Shown piece by piece: positions 36,705-45,310 of a DNA stretch of 64,000 bases. Made by a program: the position numbers and the translations under genes. The stretch comes from Chitinophagaceae bacterium (GTDB lineage Bacteria; Bacteroidota; Bacteroidia; Chitinophagales; Chitinophagaceae). A model generated the notes under the pieces. The model saw only the letters and a list, made by a program, of their open reading frames with translations. It ran no database searches and had not been told where the DNA came from. Position 1 is the stretch's first letter, and each line of letters starts with the position of its first letter. The stretch lies in assembly GCA_014879565.1 (NCBI GenBank), contig JACSRW010000042.1, forward strand, positions 1-64,000, given 5' to 3'.

Positions 36705-38159
36705 TTAGTCATAGGTACAGGTAAACGAACCGTTTGTTACGGTCAATGTACTGCCGCTTCCGCTTTTCAGCTGCCCGCTGAAAGTACCGGACAATGTTTT
36801 TGCCGTTGTATTATGACTGGTGACTTTAAAGGTCAGGTTCCGGGTGGCATCTGTTGTCAGATTTTCCATTGTTGTTCCGTCAATAAAGGTAAAAAGAGCC
36901 GTATTGTTGGCAGAAACAACCGTGGAATAGTTTTCATTTACATTTATGGTACCGGATACATCCACGAGGGCAATAACCACCTGATCTGAACTGGCATTGG
37001 ACCCGCCATAGGCAAAATTGAGAATCGGCGGCATTACACTGAGCGCTGTGGCCGTGGTAGTTTCTCCCTGATAGGTTTTTGTTCCGGCAGTGAATTTCCA
37101 GTCAACTGTTGGTGCCGCCGTCACGGTAACCGGAAAAGTACAGGAGGTGTTACCGGGCACCGGAATATTAAAGGTGCCGCCTGCAGCCGGTGTACCTGAA
37201 CCGGTAAGTTGTATAGACTGCGCCCCTGTTGTGGCAAAACTGCCGCTGGCGCTGAACACCATTCCGTTGGTGGCCGTGGTACTGATGGTATAGGGACCTG
37301 CGGTAACCACATTCACCGAAATATCCACTGTATTGGCTGCTGTAAGTGCCGTACCTGCCTGATAAGTTCCGTTGACGTTCGCCGTGCTGCAGTCAAAAGA
37401 ATAGGAGGCCCCTGCTACAGTTGTAACCTGGAAACTGCAGGAAGAGCTGCCGGCTGTTACCGGTACTGTAACCGCACCCGGTGTACCGGTCGGGATGCCG
37501 GAACCGGTCAGCACCAGCGACTGTACCCCGGTAGAAAGAAAGGCTCCGGAGCCGGAAAAAGTCATTCCGCTCACCGTTGAGCTGGTAACATTATAAGATC
37601 CGATAGTAGTCACATCCACCGTGAGTGTGACCGTGTTGCTGCCGGCAAGCGGGTTGCCAACAATATAATTCCCGTTGGCGGTAACACCGGAACAGGATGC
37701 AGGGGTTCCGGAAGACTGAATGGTAAAGGCAGCCGGACCACCGGCACCTGAAGGCAGCACGGTCACCTGCACATCACAGAAAGTGCTGTCAAAACTGATC
37801 CTGAAATTATTTATTCCGGAGGCAAAGGGTGTGCCTTTGGCTTTGAGTGTAACACTGTTGATACCGGTAGAAGTAAACCGGCCTGATGCATTAAAAAAGT
37901 ATCCGTTGACCGTATCTGTTGTAATCAGGTAAGACCCGGTCTGCAATACATCCACACTGATCGTTATCGTATTTGAATCAGCTACCAGTGCTTTTGTGGC
38001 TTCATAGACTCCTTTGACTGTTTTGGGTAAACAATCACCACTGGCCTCACTCTGGAGGCTTCCCTGGGCCGGATTATCACTCCCTTCATAACTGAGTTCT
38101 TTCTGACAGGAAAAAAGAATACTGGACAGGACGAAAAAAATGCCGGTGAATTTTTTCAT
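36705..38159 (-). CDS. Lipoprotein with three tandem cysteine-paired beta domains
   Basis: A 484-residue surface lipoprotein (MKKFTGIFFVLSSILFSC, Cys18). It contains three tandem copies of a roughly 90-residue domain. Each begins with a Cys, then NGxYxxGxxL, NTVxxxVxV, GxYxIxT, VNGMxFSxSG, TGxQSxxLTGSG, and ends with a CxFxVTV strand, suggesting an immunoglobulin-like fold with a disulfide. A different C-terminal domain (VDWKFTAGTKTYQGET, FKVTSHNTTAKTLSGTFSG) follows. I do not know a named family for the repeat. It could be a surface adhesin or binding protein. It is divergent from the Ycf48-like gene. Confidence 0.82.
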   Translation of the reverse strand: MKKFTGIFFVLSSILFSCQKELSYEGSDNPAQGSLQSEASGDCLPKTVKGVYEATKALVADSNTITISVDVLQTGSYLITTDTVNGYFFNASGRFTSTGINSVTLKAKGTPFASGINNFRISFDSTFCDVQVTVLPSGAGGPAAFTIQSSGTPASCSGVTANGNYIVGNPLAGSNTVTLTVDVTTIGSYNVTSSTVSGMTFSGSGAFLSTGVQSLVLTGSGIPTGTPGAVTVPVTAGSSSCSFQVTTVAGASYSFDCSTANVNGTYQAGTALTAANTVDISVNVVTAGPYTISTTATNGMVFSASGSFATTGAQSIQLTGSGTPAAGGTFNIPVPGNTSCTFPVTVTAAPTVDWKFTAGTKTYQGETTTATALSVMPPILNFAYGGSNASSDQVVIALVDVSGTINVNENYSTVVSANNTALFTFIDGTTMENLTTDATRNLTFKVTSHNTTAKTLSGTFSGQLKSGSGSTLTVTNGSFTCTYD

Positions 38160-38187
38160 ATAAAGATCGGTCTTCTGTTTAAGCGTT

Positions 38188-38205
38188 AAAAATAGCACTA
38201 TTTTT
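38188..38205. repeat. Inverted repeat between divergent genes
   Basis: Perfect 8-base arms (AAAAATAG and CTATTTTT) around a CA centre, 29 bases upstream of the lipoprotein start and 76 bases upstream of the Ycf48-like start. Placement fits an operator, but AT-rich palindromes also arise by chance. Confidence 0.4.
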
Positions 38206-38280
38206 CTATTAGACGGTAACCGTAAAAGGAAAAGCGGTTTACAGAGGCAAATATTGTGCTATATTTAAAAAAACCCGTGC

Positions 38281-39366
38281 ATGAATCACGCTCACAGCCA
38301 TCATCCAACCGGAAAACAGGGTATTCAATTCCGGAAAAACAGGGGATTGTTCCTGCTTCCGGTAATCTGTCTGATCCTTATGTTTTCTTTTCGCCCGGAA
38401 CCGGCTCCGGAAATCAGGATCCTCAACAACGGCACAAAGACAAGTCTGCGGGGGCTCAGTGTGGTGGATGACCAGGTTATCTGGGTAAGCGGCAGTAACG
38501 GAACTGTCGGGCGCTCTGTAGACGGTGGCCAGAGCTGGAAGTGGACCGTAATCCGGGGATTTGAAAAAAACGATTTCCGGGATATTGAGGCCTTTGATGC
38601 CCAGACAGCAGTGATCATGAGCGTGGATGCACCCGCCTATATACTTCGTACAACCAATGCAGGGGAAAGCTGGAAAATCGTGTACCAGAATGAAACCAAA
38701 GGCATGTTTCTGGATGCGATGGAATTCTGGAACGACCAGGCCGGGATCGTTATTGGCGATCCGGTAGAAGGGAGATTTTTTGTGGCCCGCACATTTGACG
38801 GGGGTAACAACTGGCAGGATATTCCGGTAGAAAAAAGACCGGTGGCTGACAGCGGGGAAGCCTGTTTCGCGGCCAGCGGAACCAATATCAGGGCCTGGGA
38901 TACCGATGAAGCCATTTTCGTCAGCGGCGGCCTGAAATCCAGGCTTTTCACGCGGCATCCTCCGGCTCCCCTTCCCCTGTTACAGGGAAAGGAAACCACG
39001 GGCGCCAATTCAATAGCGGTCTGGGATAACCGAAAAAGGAAGGGCGGAAAACAGCTGATTGTGGTCGGGGGTGATTTTACCAGTCCGGATTCCACCAATG
39101 GGAATTGCCTTTTCTCGTCAGACAGAGGCCATAACTGGAAATCCCCCCTCGTACCTCCGCATGGTTACCGGAGCTGTGTGGAATTTTATTCCCGGCAAAA
39201 GGCATTTGCCTGTGGCCTGAACGGGGTGGATTATACGGCTGACGGTGGGAATACCTGGAAATGGATCAGCCGGGAGGGTTTTCATGTATGCCGGAAAGCC
39301 AAAAAAGGAAATCTGATTATTTTGGCAGGAGGTAACGGAAAAATTGCTAAGATTGCATACCCTTAA
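38281..39366 (+). CDS. Ycf48/BNR-repeat-like beta-propeller protein
   Basis: A 361-residue protein with an N-terminal hydrophobic segment (LFLLPVICLILMFSF, about residues 23-37) that could be a signal or membrane anchor. The rest has repeated blade motifs of the Ycf48/BNR type: VGRSVDGGQSWKW, ILRTTNAGESWKIVY, VARTFDGGNNWQDI, LFSSDRGHNWKSP and YTADGGNTWKWI. This suggests a six- or seven-bladed propeller. In photosynthetic organisms such proteins help photosystem II assembly; in Bacteroidota the role is not known. It lies 20 bases upstream of a methyltransferase on the same strand. Confidence 0.85.
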   Translation: MNHAHSHHPTGKQGIQFRKNRGLFLLPVICLILMFSFRPEPAPEIRILNNGTKTSLRGLSVVDDQVIWVSGSNGTVGRSVDGGQSWKWTVIRGFEKNDFRDIEAFDAQTAVIMSVDAPAYILRTTNAGESWKIVYQNETKGMFLDAMEFWNDQAGIVIGDPVEGRFFVARTFDGGNNWQDIPVEKRPVADSGEACFAASGTNIRAWDTDEAIFVSGGLKSRLFTRHPPAPLPLLQGKETTGANSIAVWDNRKRKGGKQLIVVGGDFTSPDSTNGNCLFSSDRGHNWKSPLVPPHGYRSCVEFYSRQKAFACGLNGVDYTADGGNTWKWISREGFHVCRKAKKGNLIILAGGNGKIAKIAYP

Positions 39367-39386
39367 CAGATCAGAAACCTTAACCT

Positions 39387-40064
39387 GTGATAAAGAATTT
39401 TTTCAAGCAGCTTCGCTGGCGGCGGGTAGCCGGACAGTTAAGAAAGCCGGCCGGCAAAGAGGGCATGGAAATTGCCCGGAAAATGAATGCCGCCAATGAA
39501 TTTCTTTACGACTTCACCCTGGATGAAATGCTGATCCGGGATAACCAGACACTCCTCGAAATTGGTTTTGGAAACGGTAAATTTTTTAGCCGCCAGTTTG
39601 ACCGGGCTGCCAATCTGCGAATTACCGGGATTGATTATTCTCCGGAAATGATAAAAGCCGCCCGGAGCGAAAATGAAGAATGGATCAAAAAGGGTCATCT
39701 CACGCTGATCAGAGGAGAAAGCGACCGGATGCCCTTTAACGAAGCAAGTTTTGATTCGGTTTTTTCAATAAATGTTACCTATTTCTGGGACTACCCGCAG
39801 GATCATCTGCTGGAGATTCACCGGGTGCTGAAACCGGGAGGCAGGTTTTATACCACCATCCGGACACCGGAAAGCCTGGCGACACTTCCCTTTTCTTCTT
39901 TCGGATTCAGAATGTATACGGTGGATGACTGGAAACTGTTATGTCACCTGAATCACCTTACGTTTATTCGCTGCGCACAGGTTACAGAACCACCGGTAGC
40001 CGGAAAAGGGCCGGCAGAAGGACTGAAATCTGTTTGCCTGGTTGCAGAAAAGAAAATACTATAA
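39387..40064 (+). CDS. Class I SAM-dependent methyltransferase
   Basis: A 225-residue methyltransferase with motif I LLEIGFGNGKF (about 57-67), GIDYSPEMIKAA as the acidic loop after it, and FDSVFSINVTYFWDYP near motif IV, the Methyltransf_11 layout. Substrate unknown. The start is GTG at 39387: an in-frame TAA lies two codons upstream and the next in-frame ATG (residue 27, MEIARKMN) would remove a basic N-terminal segment (KQLRWRRVAGQLRKP). Its stop overlaps the convergent peroxiredoxin-like gene by 6 bases. Confidence 0.87.
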   Translation: MIKNFFKQLRWRRVAGQLRKPAGKEGMEIARKMNAANEFLYDFTLDEMLIRDNQTLLEIGFGNGKFFSRQFDRAANLRITGIDYSPEMIKAARSENEEWIKKGHLTLIRGESDRMPFNEASFDSVFSINVTYFWDYPQDHLLEIHRVLKPGGRFYTTIRTPESLATLPFSSFGFRMYTVDDWKLLCHLNHLTFIRCAQVTEPPVAGKGPAEGLKSVCLVAEKKIL

Positions 40065-40643
40065 ATTAGCCAGCAGTTCCTTCACTGAGGGGCGCTTCCG
40101 GTAATCGGATTCAAAAAAGCGGTAAGTGATATAGGACTCCTTGTCAATTATATAAACGGCAGGCACGGGCAGGTACTTACCGTTTTTGCCATTATTTTTT
40201 TCAATATCCACTCCCCCGCTCCGGTACCGTGACAAGCTGTTTTCTTCTACTTCAAACTCCACATCATAACTTTTCATGATCTTCAATTCCCTGTCATGTA
40301 TAACCGGAAAACTGACCCCGGTTTTTTCCACTGTTTTGGTAATCCCTTCCGGCAGCTCAGGTGTAATGGCCAGCACAGTAGCGCCCTTTTCTGTGAGCAG
40401 CCCCAGTGAATCCTGCAAACGGCTGAGTTCCTTATTGCAATACGGACACCAGTAACCCCGGTAAAAAACCAATACCACTTTTCCTTTTTTCAGCAAATCC
40501 CGGAGTCGGATTTCCTGTCCTTGCTGATCTGTAGCCCGGAAATCAGGCGCCCGGGAACCAATAAACAAACCTTCCGGCTTTTCCTGGGAATAGATTAAGC
40601 CGGAGAAACACAAACAGAATAGGAACAGATATATTTTTTTCAT
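40059..40643 (-). CDS. Exported peroxiredoxin-like (AhpC/TSA) thiol protein
   Basis: A 194-residue thioredoxin-fold protein with a signal peptide (MKKIYLFLFCLCFSGLIYSQ). The active site is YWCPYC (Cys66 and Cys69) preceded by VVLVFYRG, the mark of AhpC/TSA-type redoxins. GSRAPDFRATDQQG opens the fold. It probably reduces peroxides or thiols in the periplasm. The C-terminal KYLPVPAVYIIDKESYITYRF closes the fold. A promoter element lies just upstream (40659-40666), so it is its own unit. Confidence 0.9.
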   Translation of the reverse strand: MKKIYLFLFCLCFSGLIYSQEKPEGLFIGSRAPDFRATDQQGQEIRLRDLLKKGKVVLVFYRGYWCPYCNKELSRLQDSLGLLTEKGATVLAITPELPEGITKTVEKTGVSFPVIHDRELKIMKSYDVEFEVEENSLSRYRSGGVDIEKNNGKNGKYLPVPAVYIIDKESYITYRFFESDYRKRPSVKELLANL

Positions 40644-40658
40644 ACTAAATAGCTACCT

Positions 40659-40666
40659 CAAATTTA
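40659..40666 (-). promoter_or_regulatory. -7 promoter element for the peroxiredoxin-like gene
   Basis: The minus strand reads TAAATTTG, an exact TAnnTTTG match 15 bases before the ATG. Confidence 0.5.
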
Positions 40667-40725
40667 ACCGGGACTGATGAAAAAAAGCAGTCATTTCATC
40701 GTATTAACACAAGATTATTTTTCCG

Positions 40726-40733
40726 TAAATTTG
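40726..40733 (+). promoter_or_regulatory. -7 promoter element for the 91-residue membrane protein gene
   Basis: TAAATTTG matches TAnnTTTG and ends 30 bases before the ATG at 40764. Confidence 0.5.
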
Positions 40734-40763
40734 TGAACCTTTGAACACCAAAATTTTATCGCT

Positions 40764-41039
40764 ATGCCCGGCGCTCATTCGCACTCTCACTCCGAGAGAT
40801 ATTTTACACAGGTTTTGATTGGATTTGCCAGTTTAGCCGGTTTTGTTTTCCTGACTTATTACGCCATATTTCAGGTTAAAAAAGAACAACCCTGGTATTT
40901 CTGGGCTGCAGCCGGGGCTTTCCTCCTGCTGACAGGGATCTATTTTTGCATGAGCGCTTTTGTTCATAAAGTAAAATCCGATTTTAACCGGAGAGCCAAA
41001 CAAAGAGAACAGCACCGGACATTCATGGCAGACAATTAA
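40764..41039 (+). CDS. Small two-helix membrane protein
   Basis: A 91-residue protein with a His-rich start (MPGAHSHSHSERYF) and two hydrophobic helices (about 17-37 and 45-67: VLIGFASLAGFVFLTYYAIF and FWAAAGAFLLLTGIYFCMSA), then a basic tail. I do not recognise the family. The clean two-helix layout and its own promoter element support a real gene. Its stop overlaps the convergent DUF486 gene by 4 bases. Confidence 0.7.
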   Translation: MPGAHSHSHSERYFTQVLIGFASLAGFVFLTYYAIFQVKKEQPWYFWAAAGAFLLLTGIYFCMSAFVHKVKSDFNRRAKQREQHRTFMADN

Positions 41040-41374
41040 GCCGGCTGTTTACTGAACATAAAATAGACAGCTCCCATCAGCATAACAAAACTGGCCAGAT
41101 ACCTCCAGTGAAACGGTTCCTTCATCACCCAAACGGCAAATGCGGCAAATACAAGCAGGGTAATGGCTTCCTGAATCATCTTCAGCTGGAATAAGCTAAA
41201 CCCATCTGTCTTCCCGAATCGGTTTGCAGGAACCATGAGGCAATACTCAAACAATGCGATCATCCAGCTGATAAGAATTGCTTTCCATAATGGCCAGCCC
41301 TGATGTTTGAGATGATAGTACCAGGCAAAGGTCATAAACACATTGGAAGCAAAAAGAAGAATAATTGTACGCAT
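41036..41374 (-). CDS. DUF486-family small membrane protein
   Basis: A 112-residue protein of four hydrophobic helices, starting MRTIILLFASNVFMTFAWYYHLK, which matches the DUF486 family (related in layout to small DMT transporters). It includes IAWMIALFEYCLMVPANRFG-like sequence (SWMIALFEYCLMVPANR) and ends AVYFMFSK. Function is not established. The ATG at 41374 is preferred to one at 41440, because the smc terminator at 41427-41453 would fall inside the longer gene. Confidence 0.85.
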   Translation of the reverse strand: MRTIILLFASNVFMTFAWYYHLKHQGWPLWKAILISWMIALFEYCLMVPANRFGKTDGFSLFQLKMIQEAITLLVFAAFAVWVMKEPFHWRYLASFVMLMGAVYFMFSKQPA

Positions 41375-41426
41375 ATTTTTTTGTGTTTCTTGCGGAAAAA
41401 TTTCTGCGGGATCGTTTCCCGTTATA

Positions 41427-41453
41427 AAAATCCCCGGCATCTCTGCCAGGGAC
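41427..41453 (-). terminator. Terminator after smc
   Basis: Stem 41432-41440 with 41445-41453 (8 of 9 pairs), TCTC loop, and TTTTT on the minus strand (41427-41431). It sits about 40 bases past the smc stop. Confidence 0.7.
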
Positions 41454-41493
41454 TCTATTTCTTATTATCCTATTGCCTGCTGCCTGTTCCCCC

Positions 41494-44400
41494 TCAATTC
41501 TGATTTCCCTGCAAATTTCTGAAATCCACCGGCACCAGTTTACTCACTCCGGGCTCCTGCATGGTAACGCCGTAGATCACATCCACAGTACTCATGGTCA
41601 TTTTATTGTGTGTTACAATAATAAACTGGGAATTGTCGCTGAACTGGCGGATCATATTGGTAAACTTGCCCACATTGGCATCGTCCAGAGGGGCGTCCAC
41701 CTCATCCAGGATACAAAACGGAGCCGGTTTGATCAGGTAAATGGCAAAAAGCAGGGCGGTAGCGGTAAGTGTACGCTCCCCTCCGCTGAGCTGAGTTAAG
41801 GATGAGGGGCGTTTCCCTTTGGGTTTCGCCACCACATCAATACCGGTCTCGGCCAGGTTCTCCGGATTTTCCAGCACCAGGTCGGCCTGGTCATCTTCCG
41901 TGAAAAGCGTTTTAAAAACCTTCTGGAAATTATCCCTTACCAGGTGGAAGGTTTCCAGGAATTTCTGGTTCGCCGTTGCTTCCACCTCTTCAATAGTTTT
42001 CAGCAGACTGTCTTTGGCATTGACCAGGTCGGTTTTTTGCTCTACAATAAAATCATACCGCTTTTTCATTTCTGTAAAGGCCTCAATTGCCGTGGGATTA
42101 ACTTCTCCCAGGTTTTCCAGCCTTTTTTTCATCCGGTCGGCCTTTTCCTGCAGTTCTTCCACCGGCACTTCTGAAGCCCTGGCTTCTCCCAGAATATCTT
42201 CCAGGTTGATCCGGAACTCCACGTTCATTCTTTCCTTCATACCGGCCAGTTGCAGCCGCAGTTCATTCAGTTTATCCTTTATGGCAGCCAGCAGGTATTC
42301 AATCTGTTCCTTATCCTTTACCAGGTGACGGATCTGGCTTTCCTTTTCACTCAGCTGATTACGGAAATTATAATAGGCCTGATCGGCTTCATTCAGTTGC
42401 TGTTCCTCATTTTCCTTGCGGCGCATCAGTTCCACCAGTAAACCTTCAATATCTTTCAGCTGGCTGCCGGACTGTTCTATATTCAGCCGGGTATCGGCCA
42501 GGTGACTGGTATTGTTCTCCATCTGCTGGTGGAGGTCCTTCAGCTGGTTATTTTTAAACTCCAGTTCCTGCCGGAGCCCGGTGATCTTACTCTGCTGCCG
42601 GGTAACATTCAGGTTAAATTCATTAAACTGGCGGCTGGCTTCATTATAATCTGTTTCCGTTTCGCGGAAAGTTTCTTCCGCAGCAGCCAGCCGGCTGGCA
42701 TTGGCCTGGAGCTGTTCGTTGAATTCGGCGAGCTGGTTTCTAACTCCTTCCACTGAGGCATGGGTCTGTTGCATCTGATGCTGCAGGTCTTCCAGGCGGT
42801 GAAGACTGCTGACCTGCATACCATGCAGATTTTCGAGTTTATTATGCAGGGCAAATACTTCATTGGTGAGTAGCTGTATTTCCCTTTCGGTTTCCCGGAT
42901 AGCAGACTCCCGCAGGTCTTCATTAAAGGCTATGACTTCATTGTGCCGGGCCTGTATATCCGCCCGCAGGCTCTCTACTACGGCATCCTGCGCGTCAATC
43001 ATTTCCCGGAGTTTTTCCAGGTTTTTAGCCCTTCCGATTTTTTTCCCTTCAATCAGTCCCACACTACCCCCAGTCAGGGTGTATTTGCCCTTTACATACT
43101 TCCCGTGTTTTTCAATGACGACAAACCCGTTGCTGTTTTCCAGCGCCTCTTCGTTGTCGGCAATAAACACATTACCCAGCAGGTGTTCTGCCAGCTTGCG
43201 GTATTTCTCTTCCACTTCCACCACACTCAGGGCGGGGATTGCCCCCTGTGGGTGATGGCCCGGTAACGGGGTGCCGGCTTCATTTACTTTATCCAGCAGG
43301 AAGAAATTGGCTTTCCCTTTCTTATTTTCATCCAGCAGATGAACGGCTCCGAGTCCTTCCTGCAGGTTATTGACCACATAATAACTCAGGTAAGGCTCCA
43401 GCACATTTTCCAGGGCGGTCCGGTACTCTTCATTTACATAGATCACATCGGAGAGAATCGGTGCCTGGTGATTCCATTGCTGGTTATTGTGGAGGAATTT
43501 AACCGAATCCGGATATCCTTCCATCGAATCAATCATGCTTTTCAGCAGTTCATGTTCGTTTTTGCGGGCATCCAGTTTACGGGTTTCTTCCGCCAGCTGG
43601 TTACGCAGCCCATCCAGTACTGCCTGAGTCTGTAAAATCTGTTCCCGGGTATATTCCTGATGCTGCTGCAATTGATCAAGGTCGGTTTTTTTAACTGCGA
43701 GCTCTTTTTCTTTGAGCAGTCTTTCACTGTCCAGGTGATGCCGCTGTTCTTCCCGCTGTGCCCTTTCTTCTTCAATCTGCCCGATTACCCGCTGCAGGTT
43801 CTGTACCGAAGTATCAGCCACGGCCACTTTCTTTTCCGCATCAAACTGGCTGCGCTGCACCTGCTGGTATTCATTCCGGAGATTATCCAGCATACGGCGT
43901 TTTTCATCCAGAATTTCCCGGCGGTCGCTGACATCCTTACTAAGTTTATCCAGTTGTTCAGTCAGCAGTACGAGACTGTTTTCTTCCTCAGTAACCTGCT
44001 GACCGGTAAAAGCGATACTTTCTTCCAGCCCGCGGATCTGCCCTTCCGCCCTTTGCAGAAACTCCTGCATACTGGTTTCCTTTTCATGCAGGTGTTCCAG
44101 ACGCTGAACGGCCAGGTTGCGTTCATTTTCACGGCTGCGAACCGTCTGCAGCAATTCATTAAACGCATGTTGCAGGGACTGCAGCTCTCTTTCTTTTTCC
44201 ACGAAAGAAAGTTTCTCCTGTTCCAGTTCCGCCTCCCGGGTGCCGATTTCCGCTTCCAGCTGGTGCTTTTTATCGGTTTCAGCATCCTGTTGTTCGTTCA
44301 GCTCTTTGTAGCTCAGATTAAACCCTTCCAGCGAGGCCTTAGCCAGTTCAATACTGATCTCCCGGTAATCCTTCTTGATCTCATGGTATTTCTCCGCTTT

Positions 44401-45030
44401 TTTCGCCTGGCTTTCCAGGGCTTTGAGCTGGTTATTGATTTCAAAAAGCAGGTCTTCAATACGGGCCAGATCCTGTTCGGTAGCATCCAGTTTCTGGCGG
44501 GCTTCTTTTTTACGGGTTTTATAAATAGAGATGCCGGCTGCCTGTTCCAGCATTTTCCGGCGACTGTTATCCTTGTCTTTGATCAGATCATCCACCATGT
44601 CCAGGGCAATGATGGCATAGCTGTCGGTACTCACCCCTGTATCCAGGAAGAGATTCTGGATGTCTTTCAGCCGGCATTGCACATCATTCAGCCGGTATTC
44701 ACTTTCTCCGCTTTTGTAAAATTTCCGGGTGATGGTTACCGTACTGAACTCTGTCGGTAACAGGTTCCGTGTGTTTTCAAAAGTCAGGCTGACCTCCGCC
44801 AGTCCGCTGGCACTGCGGGTTTTGGAACCATTAAAAACCAGGCTGTCCAGGTTCTCACTCCGGAGTTGTGAAATCTTTTGTTCACCGATCACCCACCGGA
44901 TACTGTCCACAATATTTGACTTGCCGCACCCATTGGGTCCCACGATCCCGGTGATATTGTCGTCAAAATTCACGACCGTTTTATCGGCAAAGCTCTTAAA
45001 GCCCTTGATTTCTAAACTCTTTAATCTCAC
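41494..45030 (-). CDS. smc: Chromosome segregation protein SMC
   Basis: The 1178-residue ATPase of the bacterial condensin, which organises and segregates the chromosome. The N-terminal head has Walker A GPNGCGKSNIVDSIRWVIGE (about 32-51). Two long coiled coils (roughly 170-500 and 680-1000) flank a hinge (about 510-670, containing SVKFLHNNQQWNHQAP and the GGSVGLIEGKK segment). The C-terminal head has the signature LSGGERTLTATALLFAIY and Walker B FCILDEVDAPLDD. Length is typical. ScpA and ScpB genes are not in this window. It is monocistronic, with a terminator downstream. Confidence 0.97.
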   Translation of the reverse strand: MRLKSLEIKGFKSFADKTVVNFDDNITGIVGPNGCGKSNIVDSIRWVIGEQKISQLRSENLDSLVFNGSKTRSASGLAEVSLTFENTRNLLPTEFSTVTITRKFYKSGESEYRLNDVQCRLKDIQNLFLDTGVSTDSYAIIALDMVDDLIKDKDNSRRKMLEQAAGISIYKTRKKEARQKLDATEQDLARIEDLLFEINNQLKALESQAKKAEKYHEIKKDYREISIELAKASLEGFNLSYKELNEQQDAETDKKHQLEAEIGTREAELEQEKLSFVEKERELQSLQHAFNELLQTVRSRENERNLAVQRLEHLHEKETSMQEFLQRAEGQIRGLEESIAFTGQQVTEEENSLVLLTEQLDKLSKDVSDRREILDEKRRMLDNLRNEYQQVQRSQFDAEKKVAVADTSVQNLQRVIGQIEEERAQREEQRHHLDSERLLKEKELAVKKTDLDQLQQHQEYTREQILQTQAVLDGLRNQLAEETRKLDARKNEHELLKSMIDSMEGYPDSVKFLHNNQQWNHQAPILSDVIYVNEEYRTALENVLEPYLSYYVVNNLQEGLGAVHLLDENKKGKANFFLLDKVNEAGTPLPGHHPQGAIPALSVVEVEEKYRKLAEHLLGNVFIADNEEALENSNGFVVIEKHGKYVKGKYTLTGGSVGLIEGKKIGRAKNLEKLREMIDAQDAVVESLRADIQARHNEVIAFNEDLRESAIRETEREIQLLTNEVFALHNKLENLHGMQVSSLHRLEDLQHQMQQTHASVEGVRNQLAEFNEQLQANASRLAAAEETFRETETDYNEASRQFNEFNLNVTRQQSKITGLRQELEFKNNQLKDLHQQMENNTSHLADTRLNIEQSGSQLKDIEGLLVELMRRKENEEQQLNEADQAYYNFRNQLSEKESQIRHLVKDKEQIEYLLAAIKDKLNELRLQLAGMKERMNVEFRINLEDILGEARASEVPVEELQEKADRMKKRLENLGEVNPTAIEAFTEMKKRYDFIVEQKTDLVNAKDSLLKTIEEVEATANQKFLETFHLVRDNFQKVFKTLFTEDDQADLVLENPENLAETGIDVVAKPKGKRPSSLTQLSGGERTLTATALLFAIYLIKPAPFCILDEVDAPLDDANVGKFTNMIRQFSDNSQFIIVTHNKMTMSTVDVIYGVTMQEPGVSKLVPVDFRNLQGNQN

Positions 45031-45111
45031 GATTTGCTTTTTTTATTCGGGTTAAGTCAGGCGGCGAATTTAATGTAAAGGGCGAAAAATCAGGTTCTGC
45101 GCCGGGGGCAG

Positions 45112-45120
45112 TTATTCACA
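45112..45120 (+). promoter_or_regulatory. DnaA-box-like 9-mer upstream of smc
   Basis: TTATTCACA fits the TTATNCACA DnaA-box consensus exactly, 82 bases upstream of the smc start. Two such matches are expected by chance in a window this size, so it is recorded as weak. Confidence 0.2.
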
Positions 45121-45310
45121 TTTAAGCGGAAAAAATGTGGGTAGTTTTTTCAGTATTCTGTTTTTTTAAAATCCGGTTGTCCTGACCAGCTTATTTCCTC
45201 GCCTTTTGATCGGCTTCAGCCGTGAATTACAAAAATTAAAAACAATCTTACACGCTGATTTTTAAATCATTCTGTTTCTTAATTTTAATTTAAAAAAAAT
45301 AAAAAAAGCT

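Noticed and set aside
41375-41440. Longer DUF486 protein starting at 41440
   Set aside because: The extra N-terminus is hydrophilic and unlike the family, and the smc terminator lies inside it.
43660-44760. Long open frame antisense to smc (and shorter ones over parC, parE and ppk1)
   Set aside because: They mirror the codon bias of the real genes on the other strand, have hydrophobic low-information sequence and no start context. The sense genes are unmistakable.
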